From positions 124,001 through 188,000 of the forward strand of contig JADNYJ010000008.1 in assembly GCA_015501075.1 (NCBI GenBank): a stretch of 64,000 nt of DNA, read 5' to 3'. Positions within the stretch are counted from its first letter, which is position 1; the number at the start of each line of letters is the position of its first letter. The translations under genes and the position numbers were made by a program. Source of the DNA: Gymnopilus junonius (lineage: Eukaryota; Basidiomycota; Agaricomycetes; Agaricales; Galerinaceae). This document shows positions 33,478-46,119 of the stretch, piece by piece. The notes under the pieces are model-generated. The model made no database searches. It saw only the letters and a list, made by a program, of their open reading frames with translations, and had not been told where the DNA came from.

Positions 33478-34753
33478 CTACAGATACTTCGAGGGGTTCA
33501 TTTGCTTCAAATTGGCGCATTTCACCTTGCCGTCCATGACCAGCTCCGTCAATACCCTTGCAGTCCCTGGTCCATTCGAAATTCCCTGGTTATGAAGGTA
33601 AGCCTCTCTCATTAAGTGCAGATCTTCGGTGACGACTTACCCAGCAGGTATGGCCGGTGCCTATGAACAGCCCCTTCGCTATTTGTCGCGCCTCACCAAT
33701 AATCGGTCCGCCGCCTGTGCTGACAGTAGGCAAGTAGCAAGCCTGCCGCCTCTCCACCGTCCCGTCGCGCAGCTGTTCAGAGATGCTAGAGACATGGCTA
33801 TGAATTAACTCGCACGAAGCTTGGTCGACAACTACGTCATCAACCGTTGGTGGAAGGGGTTCATCATCGCCTGGACCACAGGCATAGACCTCGTTATCAG
33901 GGCGAGCGTAAATCTCCGGCGAGGAGCGGGTCGACGCTTGTGGATCCTCAATTTCGGTGAAGAGGACGTAAGGGGCGATAGTGATGCCTTCTTTGGGGCG
34001 GATAGTGATGCTGTGAGCACGGGTGGCTGTTATGGGCAGCTCGTCGACGATGGAAGGCGACCAGGCGCCAGCAGCTAGTATGACATCGGTGGCTACTAGC
34101 CTTTCTGTCTCGTGAGTGGCGGGATTGATATACTCAACCCCTGAGACTGAACCATCTTTCTTTAGGATCGTCCTGACCTTGCCATTCAAGTAATTCAAAC
34201 CACGGTCTTTTGCCAACTCAAACATGCTGGTGGTGAACAGGTATGGGTGGACCTGCGCAGTATTGCCGTCCTTGGCCATCGCGGTATAGGAATCTGTCAG
34301 GTCCTCCTTTACCCATAGAAGATCATCAGGAAGACCTTCCGAGTTCTTGGGTCTGCGAGATTGGCGTGTCGGTTTCTGACCTCCAGGAAGGCCCAATTCC
34401 TTTTCCAGGCTCTTGTTGCCCTTTACACCCTGTTGTTCAGGTGGAACGAGCTCCTCGCCCCTCCCTTGCCAGCTCCCGCACTTGACGTACCTCCAACCCC
34501 ATCTGTCTTTACCGTTATGCTCTGCAGCGAGTTTAACATGCTCCTCAAAAGAAACATCCACGATTTCCTTTGGATAAGCCCATCTGGCAACTAGACCACC
34601 CGCTTTGCCTGAAGCACCTTGAGCAGGACCATTCAAAGATGCCTCGATCAGAGTTATTTTGGCAGTGGAAGCTGATAGATGGTGTGTGAGGTAGTACGCT
34701 GTTGTACACCCGATAATCCCGCCCCCTATGATAACAATTTCGCGGGATGTCAT
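33478..34753 (-). CDS. FAD-dependent oxidoreductase, Tda3-like (DAO family)
   Basis: The start at 34753 gives MTSREIVIIGGGIIGCTTAY, a Rossmann GxGxxG FAD-binding motif. Next are ITLIEASLNGPAQGASGKAG and GLVARWAYPKEIVDVSFEEH. The substrate half follows: HPYLFTTSMFELAKDRGLNY, VILAAGAWSP, LPTVSTGGGPIIGEARQIAK and GLFIGTGHTCW. After a last intron it ends GISNGPGTARVLTELVMDG and KVKCANLKQMNPSKYL. The GHTCWG..N.PGTA end is characteristic of the fungal branch that includes yeast Tda3, thought to be an amino-acid-oxidase-like enzyme linked to endosome recycling. About 390 residues, frame intact. The open frame continues upstream of this ATG, but the FAD motif should be N-terminal. Confidence 0.85.
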
Positions 34754-35335
34754 TTTTGCGATGATGATCAAGGGGTCTTTGACACTGGGCAGTCGACAGG
34801 GTAATTTATAGATATCTTTGAGCGAGTGAGAGCGCGGAGGCGGACTGATCCCGGTGAAATCGGTCCGGCTGTCTATGGCCGTGGGGAACGCAGCGTCAAC
34901 GACGACGACGAACTCGACCTTCACGTTCTCTCTCTGAGCAACCCGGGCCACTCAAGCTCTGCAAACCTTTGCTGGGGTCAATTTTGCCCTATGGACATGA
35001 AAAACAGGGGTGGCGGACAACTATTAAATCCATCAAATCCCAGAGTATGGATCAAGCTAGGATCGCGCCTAAACTCCCTGGAGAACGCTTCCATTGCTTT
35101 CATTACGGACTTGGGAATCTGATTAACCTTTACAAATTGAAGAACGGACCCTAATCTGTTTTTCTACTTTCTATATAATCGGAGGTGAATCCAGGATGCG
35201 GGCTGCCTCTTCATCAACGGCCTCGCCACGCCAGCCGGAAGTTGAGGCGATTCTGGGCGGACGGTATGCCTTCACTACACGCTATGCGTGTTCTCTAAGC
35301 TTACTTATCGTCCATAGGTTCCTCAGCCTAAAGGA
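34754..35335. promoter_or_regulatory. divergent intergenic region
   Basis: This lies between the divergent oxidoreductase and F-box genes, so it should contain both promoters. A CTATATAAT TATA-like site lies at about 35170. An alternative upstream exon (MRAASSSTASPRQPEVE, from 35196) may belong to the F-box gene, but its frame does not join cleanly. Confidence 0.35.
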
Positions 35336-37707
35336 ATGTCGATTTTCGAAGATTACAACGTCCTTATGAATAGCCCACAGCTAGCAGGACCAGATGAGCT
35401 GGCTGAGGTGCCGTCTTCCCAGGACAATTTGAATGCAGAGTACCGTTACCCCGGAGGACATGCACAGTTTTCGAGCCAGATTTTCTTATCGATTTATGAG
35501 GAAGAGGAGGCAATCGAACAGCCTACGTGGAGGAGGACTCCAGACGAGACTGTCGAGAATGTCATCCGACCGACTATTTACCACCTCTTACGACTGTTCG
35601 ATTCAATCAGGGGTTTCCACAGAGTCCGTATATCCACCTCCCAGTGCCCACCCACCTGCTAAATACATTCCACATTTGACAGGGATACCTTGACTTGTCG
35701 GGTCGTCATCCCCAGGTGAGCCTTCACATTGCTGCGCATGCTGCTCTCAGCAAGATATTCATTTTTACCACCGCCAGAGATACTACACTCTTCAAAGTCA
35801 ATGGAACAAGTACCTTTGCAGTTTCCTAGGCCTTGAGACAGAGATTCGGCCACTCGAAGATCTAAACACGCTGGGTTTGTAACGCTGTTTTTCATATCAA
35901 TATATGACTGATTTTCCACAGGTACAGACACGTATCATGTCGTGTTCAATCCTGAACGTTGGCGTCGCTTCTTGCTGAAGTGGCGTTTACCTGAAAGTAT
36001 TTCATATACCCAACTGCTGAGATATACTCGTACGTGATTTTACTTCTCAATTATGACAATCATCTACAACTAAGCGTTGTAGAAAAGGTCCTTCGAGATT
36101 TGAGGCAACATCCTGTTCCTCAGTTCCAGACCCTTCGACTGACCGATTTGCCCACTGAAGTTCTTGATAACGTCATCACCCTCTCTTCTATTGCCCAGGC
36201 CAAGGCTTTCTCGTTGACTTGCCATACATTGAATGCTATCGCTCAACGACACATTTTCAGAGTGAGCTTATTTCTTGCGACCTGCTGAGCTTCGTATTCA
36301 TCTTGTCCTTGGTAGACATGGCGTATGAACTTCTATGTCCCACCACATATCAGTCCTTTCAACGTGGAATTCATTGATGTCAATCTCCCGCTCTTGGCCC
36401 ATCACTGTAGGAAAGATCTGGAAAGGAATGTTGCCTTCCTTCGCGATACTCCGCACGTGAATCTTCAAATACAGAGACTTGTCCTTACAGACGAGTGGTG
36501 GGTAAGCCGAAGAGCCCATCCGCACGAAAACAATCCCTGGATCCTGGGAATCGATTTTTTGCGGTCTGTCACCCAGATCTTCGGTTCGGTCTTCAAGTCC
36601 GCTCCGAGGTTGTCGACCCTTGTCCTCTGTAACCTTGAAATGAACCTGGACCTCGCCCGCAAAATATCAGAAATATCTACCTTGCATACTCTCGAACTCC
36701 ATCTTTGCCATGTCTCACGTATGGCTCGGAAGAAGCTCATCTCAGACGCCTCCGTTGCCTGCCATCAAATTGCAAACCTTCACATATATATGGATTCAAC
36801 TTTTTCGGAGACACACACTCAGTGGTACGGCCTTCTACTCTGCCCTCGCATTCGCACGTTGTCGGTCGTTCAGTTTGGTGTAGGCGCATTCCCTACGCCC
36901 GACGCCACGTTCTGGAGTAGATGTCGTTTGGACAATCTCGAACGTCTAGCACTAGAGAATATTGATTTGGGTGACCTGGCGGAGCTTACCAAGTTCTTCG
37001 CCAGCAGCAACATGGCAGGGGCGCAGATGACCCGTTTCAAGCTTCATATGGACTGGGGCATACCGGATTCTGAGGTCCTTGGCCTGCTGCTGGCAATCCA
37101 CAACTCCGTTCTAGAAGTTGTTGTCGTTGAAGGCTTGGCAGAAGGACAATTTACTTTCTTCGAGCTCATCGCCGAGCAATTTCCGCAGCTCATCGCGTTG
37201 ACAGTTGTTCGTCGTCAAAATTCCAATCAGCATCTAAACAAGCTTGCCATCTGGCCTCACGCTTCTTGGGAATACGCCCCTTACTTTCAAGGCTTTAAGA
37301 GCTTGCGTCACTTTTGCTGGAATTTCCGCACCGAATATTGGGATGCTACACCGACAACGCTTCTTGCCTTTGAATCAAACTTTCAGGTCTCCTCTTCAAC
37401 GATGTCTTCTTTTGCTCGGTTTCCATTGGCACAGGTCGAGGCCGACTCCTTCACTGGTGAAGTGCCTTATTTCCTTGACAGCCATTGGATGGCGCTGCCT
37501 TTCGTGGCGCATTGTTCCACGTTGGAATCGTTTGCGCTCATGGACAGCACGATCGACATGGTCTGCCATATAACCCGACCTGCACCAGCAAACAAGCCGA
37601 TCTTGGCTCCGAATTATTACCCAATGCATTCTGCTATTCCTTGGAACGACCAGCAATGGAATACAACTTCTTCGCACTGGCCTGTTCTATTGCCGAGGTC
37701 AGGTTAA
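35336..37707 (+). CDS. F-box protein with leucine-rich C-terminal region
   Basis: Six or so exons join in frame. An N-terminal part (MSIFEDYNVLMNSPQLAG, TIYHLLRLFDSIRGFHR, GYLDLSGRHPQRYYTLQ, TYHVVFNPERWRRFLLKW) leads through a splice at about 36087 to an F-box: LRLTDLPTEVLDNVITLSSI, then AKAFSLTCHTLNAIAQRHI. A 460-residue region with leucine-rich segments follows (RLSTLVLCNLEMNLDLARKI, LHTLELHLCHVSRMARKK, DNLERLALENIDLGDLAEL, FKSLRHFCWNF). Such proteins are SCF ubiquitin-ligase adaptors; the F-box binds Skp1 and the repeats select substrates. The start is uncertain: 35336, or 35196 if one base is missing. The frame is otherwise intact. The target is unknown. Confidence 0.72.
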
Positions 37708-38810
37708 TTGACGGAAACGCTTTTTTTGGCGTCAAGTTAGCTTCTATCATGAATTTATGCGCAAATAATCTTGATCCTTTATGGACTGGCGTGTGTTATA
37801 CACCATGCCAAATGAAAGTCTATTATTCAAAAAACCTGCTGACCCGGTTGGACTTGGAAGGCGCCATGAAAAGTGATTCCCTTTTCCAGCTCTGCGTAGA
37901 CTATCGTTGGTGGCTTCATTGCAAGCAACGCATGGACGGCTTACCTTGATGGACTTGAATAACTTTCCAAGTGTATTACGTTTTGGCCTTTCAGCGTACT
38001 CCCTATCTCGATCCCGCATGAATATATCCTGAAGGATGTCTTCTGTACTATTCATGGGCTGCCAGGATTGCATTTTAGCCATTCTGCTGGAGGTTGGAAG
38101 AGAGATGATTATCGTACTGGCAGTTCTGAGGTATAGATATGGTCTTTTTTTGTGAAATATGTTGAATGTTTGAAGGGATATTGCGAGGATGGAGGCATGA
38201 TCCGATACAGGGAGCTCAAAGTGAGCGAAACTCCAGCACTGGCTTTTAAGGTGAGGCGCGAGCATGAATTCAGTCCTGTCACCTAGGTTCCGAACAAGGT
38301 TATGGATGATCGACGTTCTAGAAGCTTTTGCCTGCTGACCTCGGGGGTTCAAGCGTTTACACTTTGCTTAAGAGAATGCACAATCACTGTCAGACGTTGA
38401 TGCAATAATGAAGACAACTCATTACCGCCTGGATTGCGACTAGTTGCTAGTTAAGCTTTGTCAACGCAATGGCATATACTTCACAAGAAGCCTGCATTTT
38501 CAGCTGGAAAACCTTCATGCTGAATCATGCATGTATGGCATAACCGGCAAATTAAGATTGTCGAACAGTCGTCGGGCCTTAATTTTCTGACTGCAGTCAG
38601 TCAATTGGCATTATAATTCAACAAAACACGAAAGCGGATACTAGTACGAACAACGAAACTATAATAAGGGTGTCCACCATTGATGTACATGGCTTGCATA
38701 GGACTGAAATAAGAAAGAACCGAATATTCAAGGAGGGCGCATATGAGATTGGTCAGTAAGATCAAAAGAAAATCTAAATTAGGAGACTTGGTGAAATCAG
38801 TCTCTTCCGT
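37708..38810. other. intergenic region, no supported gene
   Basis: An open minus-strand frame (37747-38352) has no recognisable family and no good splice context, so it is not called. The rest is AT-rich spacer containing the 3' ends of convergent genes. Confidence 0.3.
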
Positions 38811-40099
38811 TTAGTTTGAAGGCCAATAATAGGTCGACTGCATCCTGGGATCAAAATCTTGCTGGGGCATGCCACCGGCGCCGTTATTATACATAGGACC
38901 TTGCAACTGGGGGTCCGGAGAGAACTCGGAGAAGGGTATAGTGGTATGAGAGGCGCATTCAAACAGAGGACTTTGGTAGGAGGCCGGAGAAGTCAAGAAA
39001 TGGGCATTGGGGTCGAACATCTGGAAGTCGACAAGGTCATTGGAAGGGGTGAAATTCTGATTATATCCCATCCCCGAATAGTACGCCACAGAAGGCTCAG
39101 AAAAGGCAAAATCAACTCCGTGAGAAGTGTGCCAATCAGTCGCACCTCCAATAAAAGGATTAGGTAACCCTTCGGGAACAATGGAAGGCGAGGGTTCATA
39201 AACAGGTGCGATGTTGGGACCACCCCATGATGTCAAGGAAGACATTGGCTGCTCCGTCCCCGCAAAATAATTGGCATCAAAGATCGGCTGGACAGCAGAG
39301 TCCAGAAGGTACGCCATTTCTGCATCGTGTACGAATTGATTGGGAAAGGGCATCGGTACTCCCATGGACGGCGTGTTATACGGCACGCGATGCCCAGCGT
39401 CGAAGTTGAATTGATAAGGCGCCGGCTGGTTTGGACCCAAATTATAATAGGGTATTTCCCCTACGTCTGTGCGGGAGCGACGCGGCATGCTGTATGGTCC
39501 CATTCCAGGCGCCCTAGCAGTATTTGAAGAGGATGGCAGGGTTCTCGTGCGTCTCAATGGCTGAGCTTTGATTTGGTCTTCTAACTTTCCTGACGCTTTA
39601 CGATAATTGTTGCGCGTCAAAGGAATGGTTTGAAGATCTGTGGCGTCGTCCATTACGAAGACACCGACGAGAGGGGGTTCCGAAGCACGGCTTTCAGATT
39701 CTGCTACCCGAATCCTCTCCATGAAACCATGCGTGGTATCCTGGGATAGGCATATTAGCTGCAATTTCCGTTCTCTGCGTTAGAGATAATGCTCACTTCT
39801 TTTTTGAGATGGCCCAATGCCTTATGCCTTGCACGATAGCGAACAGACTTTTTGGGTTTCTCATCAAAGTGTTGATTAGTCTCTTGGGAATCCCGTGGCA
39901 TGTTTGGTGGACTGGGTGTAAAAGGACTTGCAGAAGAGTGGATTAATGAACGGTGGGTAGAGAGTTGGCGGTCTGATGCGATCGTTCTTTTATGCATACC
40001 GGAACACCGACGCGACTTGAAGACAGGCGTCTGCATCGTGGCCTTTCGTAATTCTACATAGCCATTCTCTGACGCCTGGGACCCACAAAAGACGTCCAT
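38811..40099 (-). CDS. hypothetical Ser/Pro-rich protein, possibly nuclear
   Basis: Exon 1 starts MDVFCGSQASENGYVELRK and ends with a basic stretch (DEKPKKSVRYRARHKALGHL, KKE). A GTGAGC donor near 39797 and an acceptor near 39742 join DTTHGFMERIRVAESESRAS in frame. The remainder (about 310 residues) is rich in Pro, Asn, Ser and Tyr with little predicted fold: MGPYSMPRRSRTDVGEIPYY, FNFDAGHRVPYNTPSMGVPM, and the end MPQQDFDPRMQSTYYWPSN. The basic patch followed by a low-complexity tail suggests a transcriptional regulator, but I see no known DNA-binding domain. The start is the most upstream ATG. Confidence 0.5.
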
Positions 40100-42477
40100 G
40101 AGTTGACTGCACGCCAGTTTTTTTGCTCGGGCTCTTCGAAAGAACTCTGTATAGCCATACGCTCTTCACGTCCGCCATGCCAACGGTTACTTAGGCCGCA
40201 TTATTTTTTTGATTACCGGTGTGAGAGATTTTACAGTGAACGCGATACTCTGAGCGCCAGTGAAGAAGCGAGGGCGTGACACATCTGTGGCGTCTTTTGG
40301 CGTCGGTTTAAAAACTTCGTATTCAAAAGTTTGAAGATGAATTTCTCAAATAACTGTTTTCCAAACTTTATTGGCCGTTTTTATCTTCCTCCTGTGGATC
40401 GAATCATTTTATTTTCGTTCCTATTGCTTGAATTGGCCAACAGCAGAATCAAGAAAGTGAAGCCTTCAAATTCAAGTTGAAGCAGTGCACGAGCCTCACT
40501 GAAAACACGTTTTTTCACTGATAACGTCCGTTCTTCTGACGTAGAGCAAGGAGAAGCTGAGTAGAGGTACATAGCTTTTATTTCTATCAGAATTTTCTGG
40601 AGGACTACTAACAAGTCACGGTCCGGCACCGGACTTTGACGCAGGCCCAGGCACCCCGTGGTTGCCCTTCTGCTTTCCTTAACCTTTCAATGAGTGTGAT
40701 AAATTGAATCTCAGTACGGAGTTCACTTGAGGCCTGCTTCCGCAAATGACAAGACTTATAAGAGGTGCATTTGGAATTTGGAACGTCGCTGAATTACTTT
40801 CACCGCGTCCACAAAATACAGCAGAAGAGTAGAAGCAGCTCTCTCCTCGATAAAAGATATTGAAAGAGTTGTGATTATTTTCTTCGTTTTTTGAGAGGAA
40901 GGCTGGACGCCACAGAGGGAACGCCACAGATACCATGCTGTGCAGTTGTTGTCCGTTTTCGGCAAGACGCCACAGTAACGTGACCGCGACTGCTCTCGAA
41001 AATTCAGAACAGCAGAAGGATATCTGCTGAAAGTCGTGTTCGAACGGCCCGGGAGAGGCACTGAACATCAGAACAATACGCAGCACTCGAGAAATTTCTA
41101 AAGAAAACCAGCCGTACTGCATTTTGAGCCTTTGGTGCTTGGGGCTGCCTTCACGTCGTGTCATTAAAGTCAAGAGAACGACTAGGGCGCACAACTTGTC
41201 ATGAAGATATTTGAAAATACATAGCCTTTGTGTGTAGTAGCTGCAGTAAAGTAGCGTGGATTCAACGAGGACTTCGCGTGTTGTGGGTTGAGAATCCATC
41301 CTCTGCCCAACACCGAGTTCTCGGAGCCAGAGGACGGTCTATGGGACTTAACTTCCATACAATGAACTAGAAATAAAATCATATTAGGGCATTATTTGAT
41401 GGTGCACTGGCCAACTGTCCCGGTGGATAAGTCTCAGGGGGAAGCATGTAGTTATCCACATTATTTGCTCGGTTATGTGCTATAGCTCATTCAATCGTAT
41501 TTACAGTTCGAGTAGTGCAGGTTTTTAGACAGCATGTAGTGTGATTTTAAACTTAAATTGAGCGTAAACAGCATAAATAACGACACCAAAAGATCAACGG
41601 AATCCCGGAATTTCTAGAGAAATGATAAACAGTAGTGGATTAGTCCTGGGTTCGATGCAGTTGCAACTCCATTGGTCTATGTTTTCTCAAGAAAATTAGC
41701 AAAATATTTGACAAGGTTAGGTACCAGGTACCTGTAGATATAATGAAAAAAATGATTATATATGTGTATATTCATTAAACGGACATTGCGAACGAAAGCC
41801 GCGACTCTCTCGAATCGGGAATATTGGTTATATTTTCTTTGGCACGGCAAAGATTCGGAGCCAATTAACAGAGCTTGTGAGTCAAGAAAGTTTGGAGGGA
41901 AGGTCCTACTAGTATATTCTTGAGACTTGGCAGGAAATTTAAGGCCAAGCCGGGGTTGAGCAGGGCGTTGGTTGTGGCTTCACAGGAGTGACTTCTGGGT
42001 CTGACCTCGACTTTTATGGTACTGATATGAGCGGATCGAAACAAATTTGGACTGTACACGCGACTCATATAAAAACAGTGTCTTGAATGACTGAACGTTC
42101 AATGCAAGCTCAAAATATCACCAACGCGTCACCAGGCGTCACCGCAGCGCGGCGCGTGAATCAAGCATGACGCTATTTTTAGCTTTATTTGGCAAGGGCT
42201 TTGAGACCAATCGCCGATCAGTGCGACCCGTCTCTTCATGACAGCCTCAAATTTGCTGGCTTTTCTCCAGGACTCGTCCATTCTTCCTTTGCGGTTGCTG
42301 GAAATAACTTCCCAGATGCTTTAAATTATCTCAGAAAAGGATACTTGTCGATGCTCCTTATTCCGAACCTGGTGCCTTACTGACGTCAACAATCCGCCAC
42401 GCCAAGGTTGGAGCAGCACCCACGCTAAATAAGACTTGGACGGATAGTCTATCCGCTGAGGATCGCCTTTCCAAGCC
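40100..42477. other. 2.4-kb intergenic region
   Basis: A 206-codon minus-strand frame at 40679-41299 has no family resemblance and could be chance. AGGTACC-A-GGTACCT at 41719-41733 is a perfect inverted repeat. An ACGCGT site lies near 42125. No other feature was recognised. Confidence 0.35.
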
Positions 42478-44181
42478 ATGATATACGACAAAAATCCCCC
42501 ATATCCTCACTACGACCATCTTCCCTTTGCAAAGGAACCATACAAGTCGATATATGTCTTCTACAGACTATTCACCACACTCGCCCTCGTCCCTGTATGG
42601 ATTATTTGCTATGCAATAGTTCCTCGACATTATCGCCCTCGAGCTTCATGGAACCTCAGGCAAGTCGTCAACGTTAACTTCACTAGAAGGATATACAAAG
42701 TCACCGAGGTAGCCGGCGTCACTTGGGGCACTCGGGACCCTACTTTGGCTGCCGACGAGAAGACGCTTAGAGAGACACGCTTCAAATGGGTTAAACCACT
42801 TCCTGAGAAGTATAGAACAGGGATTGTCAAGGACCATGTACCATTCACTGACGTTGGCTGCTTTGTATGGCCAAAACATTCTTACTCCGACATGAGTTCC
42901 GGAAAGGCTTTCACCGATTCTGGTGACTCGCGGGACCTAACCCCAAGCTCGGAAGGGGATTTGGAGGCTGGAAATGATAAGATACCCCTTATTGGAATAT
43001 TTATGCATGGCGGTGGCTACTGCCATATGTCTGCGCACGAATCGAGTAGAACTTCCCGGATTCCTCGGAATTTAATTGAGGTAAGCTTACTGATCCTTCG
43101 CCGTTACATTTAAATTCATAATCCTTAGAGAAAAATCTTCCATGAAGTATATTCAGTCGAGTACCGCCTTCTGCAGCATGCGCCTTTCCCTGCTGTAGTG
43201 ATTGATGCTGCGGCTGTTTACGCACACGTTGTGGAGCGTTACAAAATCAAGAATTCCAGATGGAAACTCATTCTCATTGGCGACAGCTCTGGAGGCAATC
43301 TTGTCCTCTCTCTTGCCCGCTGGCTGAGAGATGAGGGCCATTTACCCCTTCCTGACGGCCTCCTTCTGCTATCCGTAAGCCTTGATATGTTTGGTCGATT
43401 CCCCTCTAATTCATCTTTATGAAAGCCCTCTTGTGATACCTCCCATTCTCTTCCGGAAACCCTCTCATCATATATCCCAAGGCCTAATTCTTTCTCGGAC
43501 TACCTTGTAGACACACCTGAACCCCGCGCACTCCTTCAACGTACCTTCCTCGGATTCAAATACCGCCCCGCATCCGAACCTCCCGATATAGAAGAAGAAA
43601 GACGACTCATGGAAGTCATCCACTCCGAATATGTATCCCCTTGCTCACCTATCGTGCTCAAACGATGGGGACACGACCTCAAACAAGACCCCGAAGGCGA
43701 ACATGAAGCGCACTTTGTGCGACACATATTCCGTCGTCTCCCCACTGACCTGCGGAACACGCGCTCACCAGAAACACTCAACAAAGTTGTGGCAGCCGCC
43801 ACGGTTTCCCTCCAGCAGGACAACCCGTACCACAAATCCTGCAGGTTCCCTAAACTTTTTGGTGATTTCTCGCGGACATTGGTGGTCTGCGGGGACGCCG
43901 AGAGGCTTGTGAGGGAAGTGAGGAGTTTGATTTCGGCGATGCGGTCGGATGGAATAGATCTACAGGTGCACTGGGCGAAGGACGCGTGCCATGATCCATT
44001 GATCCTCAGTGAACTTTGGTGGGATCGCCAAGTGCTGGAGGAGTGTTGGCGGGCGATTGAAAATTGGGCGAAAGGGTTTGAGGAGGTACGGGTTGTGAAG
44101 GCATGTGGGAGTTCTAATAACAATGCATCTCTGTCTGCTGGGAGTGCGTCGTCTTCAGATGCGGTCGCTGTGAGTCAGTGA
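42478..44181 (+). CDS. alpha/beta-hydrolase (HSL-type esterase/lipase) with N-terminal membrane anchor
   Basis: Three exons give a serine esterase. An N-terminal hydrophobic helix (FYRLFTTLALVPVWIICYAI) suggests an ER or other membrane anchor. The fold shows the oxyanion motif HGGGY (IGIFMHGGGYCHMS), the lid-side VEYRLLQHAPFPAVVIDA, the nucleophile elbow GDSSGGNLVLSLARWL, a candidate acidic residue in LVVCGDAERLV, and a candidate catalytic His in WAKDACHDPLILSELW. The HGGG and GDSSGG pair is typical of the hormone-sensitive-lipase family. The ATG at 42478 is the first in frame. The introns before KIFHEVYSVEYRLL and PSCDTSHSLPETL are clean, and the frame is intact. Substrate unknown; acylglycerols, sterol esters or xenobiotic esters are possible. 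Confidence 0.83.
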
Positions 44182-44397
44182 TGTTACAGGAGTCTGTGAA
44201 CTTCAAATTTGTTAAGTCGACATTGGAAGCATTTGACGTTTTACAAATATCTGCACATATAAATCACCTGCTATACTTTGTAGAATGTACACCTAATAGT
44301 GTAGAAAGCACTCGGTGGAACATAATTAGCCAAACAAGAAATGAATATTTTTCTACGTACTACATTTCTTCGGATACGATGTTAACCTAATTCCCCC

Positions 44398-46119
44398 CTA
44401 GCCCGACTGATGTATGTGATTGACGGTATGACTGAGAGATGTAGGAGCTATCACCCGCGAAGCGCGACGACGGTTTCGAATGCGTTCGCATTTCAGTCGA
44501 TCCTCCCTATACTTAAGAACATGATTTTCAAGCTCAGGGAGGTATTTATGCAGGTCTTTGGGATTTCCATTGGTTAAGATGTCTTTGATGAGCCATGATT
44601 AAAATCAGAGTTACAGACTCCCAACTGACCTTTCTTTGAGAACCGAATATGTTTGACGTTTCGAAAATATTCCAGACAATGATTGTAAACATTTCCAGGA
44701 ATTTCGTCTCTTTTATATCCAAGTCTGATGATATGCTTGGAAGCTCTAGCCAAAAGGTTATGCGAGGTTGTTATTCGATAGATGGTGACAAAATACTTGC
44801 CGTGAAATAAAAGTTGTTTTCCTCATGGAAAAAGTTCCACCTTCATACGACTGATAGACGCCTAAGCACCAGAGATGGCAGGACCTCGCATGCTATGAAG
44901 TATAGATTAGGCAAGGTCCGAGAAACTTTGGCGTACAAATACAAAACATTACCTTTATGTGTTGGAGATTCTCTCTAAAAGCTTTTGCTTTGAACGCGTC
45001 GTAATTCTCTGCTGCCCCAGGAATACCTGCGTCAAGAGCCTTGAGGAATGGGGTCATCTCTTCTGCTTTTGCATGAACATCTTCAATCCAGTAACGAGGT
45101 TGCTCGAGGTAGTGCTTTTGAGAAGGATAGGTCATGCCATCTGCCGACAATCGGTAAGCAAAGATGGAAGAATAGCATCGAGGCCAAGTACCTCACCAGG
45201 TCGGTATGTACATCTGACTAGGCGAAACAATGTTTCCTCCTCATTTGGATACATGTCCAAGAGCACCACGTTCTCTTTGATAATTTCCTTGGGAAAACAC
45301 ATCCTATCCTGAACAAGCTGTAAGCTGAGCAAGCAAGGCTGGACTCGTCAAGTACTTATGGGAACTCACCAAGCACTCTTTACAAAGACGTCGACGATAA
45401 GTGAAGTCGGGCATAGCATTTTTGCTGGGACAAAACTAGCGACAAAGAGCGAGAACACTATAAGCAAACTACCATGACAATATGCAGGAATGACATGCAC
45501 ATCACAAGTTGCAGGACCGAATAACAAAGAAACCCATTTCGGCGGAGGGACGTCAGGTGGGTAGTGCCAAATAATTGGATTACGTCGGAAAGCATTTTTC
45601 CAAACTGATGCCGACAGGTTCCTGTCCAGCAAAATGTTCCGTATGGCTTTGGTGACTTGCATCAAGTTATATAGATCAAGGGGATGGAGATAGCTAAAAG
45701 CCTAGTAATTACATATTAACAAATGGCGTTGCCAGAAGATGAACATTTGACAAGCCTCGAGTATGATGTCAGGAGGAAGGTCGAACAGTGCTCCAAGGTT
45801 TACGTTTACTGCACGATTACGCCCGCAGAACTGTTTCCTTAATCCCACTTGGATGGAAGTTGTCAGATAGTTTCCTGCAGGTGGTTTCATTAGCAGAGCA
45901 CTAGTGGCCAGGAGAACGACACTCACCCCTAGCGATCGGTGAATGATAATTGATGTCGAATTCACTGGGAGGAATTCCATAAAGTGTTCGAACTCCCGTG
46001 GAATCGAGATAACTGAAGGGAAAGGAGGACAAGTCTGTAAAACCAGGAGGTACACCAAGACAGGAGGGGTCCATCTGAGAGTCCTCCGTTTGACAAACTG
46101 ATGCATCTACATCTGCCAT
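44398..46119 (-). CDS. F-box protein with cysteine-rich segment
   Basis: The start is MADVDASVCQTEDSQMD at 46119. The F-box reads NLGALFDLPPDIILE/AFSYLHPLDLYNLMQ then VTKAIRNILLDRNLSASVWK, joined by an intron (45702-45755) with a GC donor. Next come RRNPIIWHYPPDVPPPKWVS, LLFGPATCDV and a Cys cluster (YCHG, FCPSKNAMPDF, LCKECL). Then MYPNEEETLFRLVRCTYRPG, DAGIPGAAENYDAFKAKAF and a C-terminal region (LGYKRDEIPGNVYNHCLEYF, NPKDLHKYLPELENHVLKY, CERIRNRRRASRVI). This organisation is common among agaricomycete F-box proteins, likely SCF adaptors. Splicing near 44770 is unclear. A damaged paralogue lies at 51583-52651. Confidence 0.7.

Noticed and set aside
37747..38352. Minus-strand frame of 201 codons
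   Set aside because: No family resemblance, no convincing splice sites, and it overlaps the end of the F-box gene region; likely chance.
40679..41299. Minus-strand frame of 206 codons
   Set aside because: Composition is not protein-like, with many Cys/Ser/Leu and no conserved motif. An open frame this long can arise by chance in 64 kb.
41640..41670. GGGTTCGATGC string resembling a tRNA B box
   Set aside because: No matching A box, anticodon stem or acceptor stem upstream.
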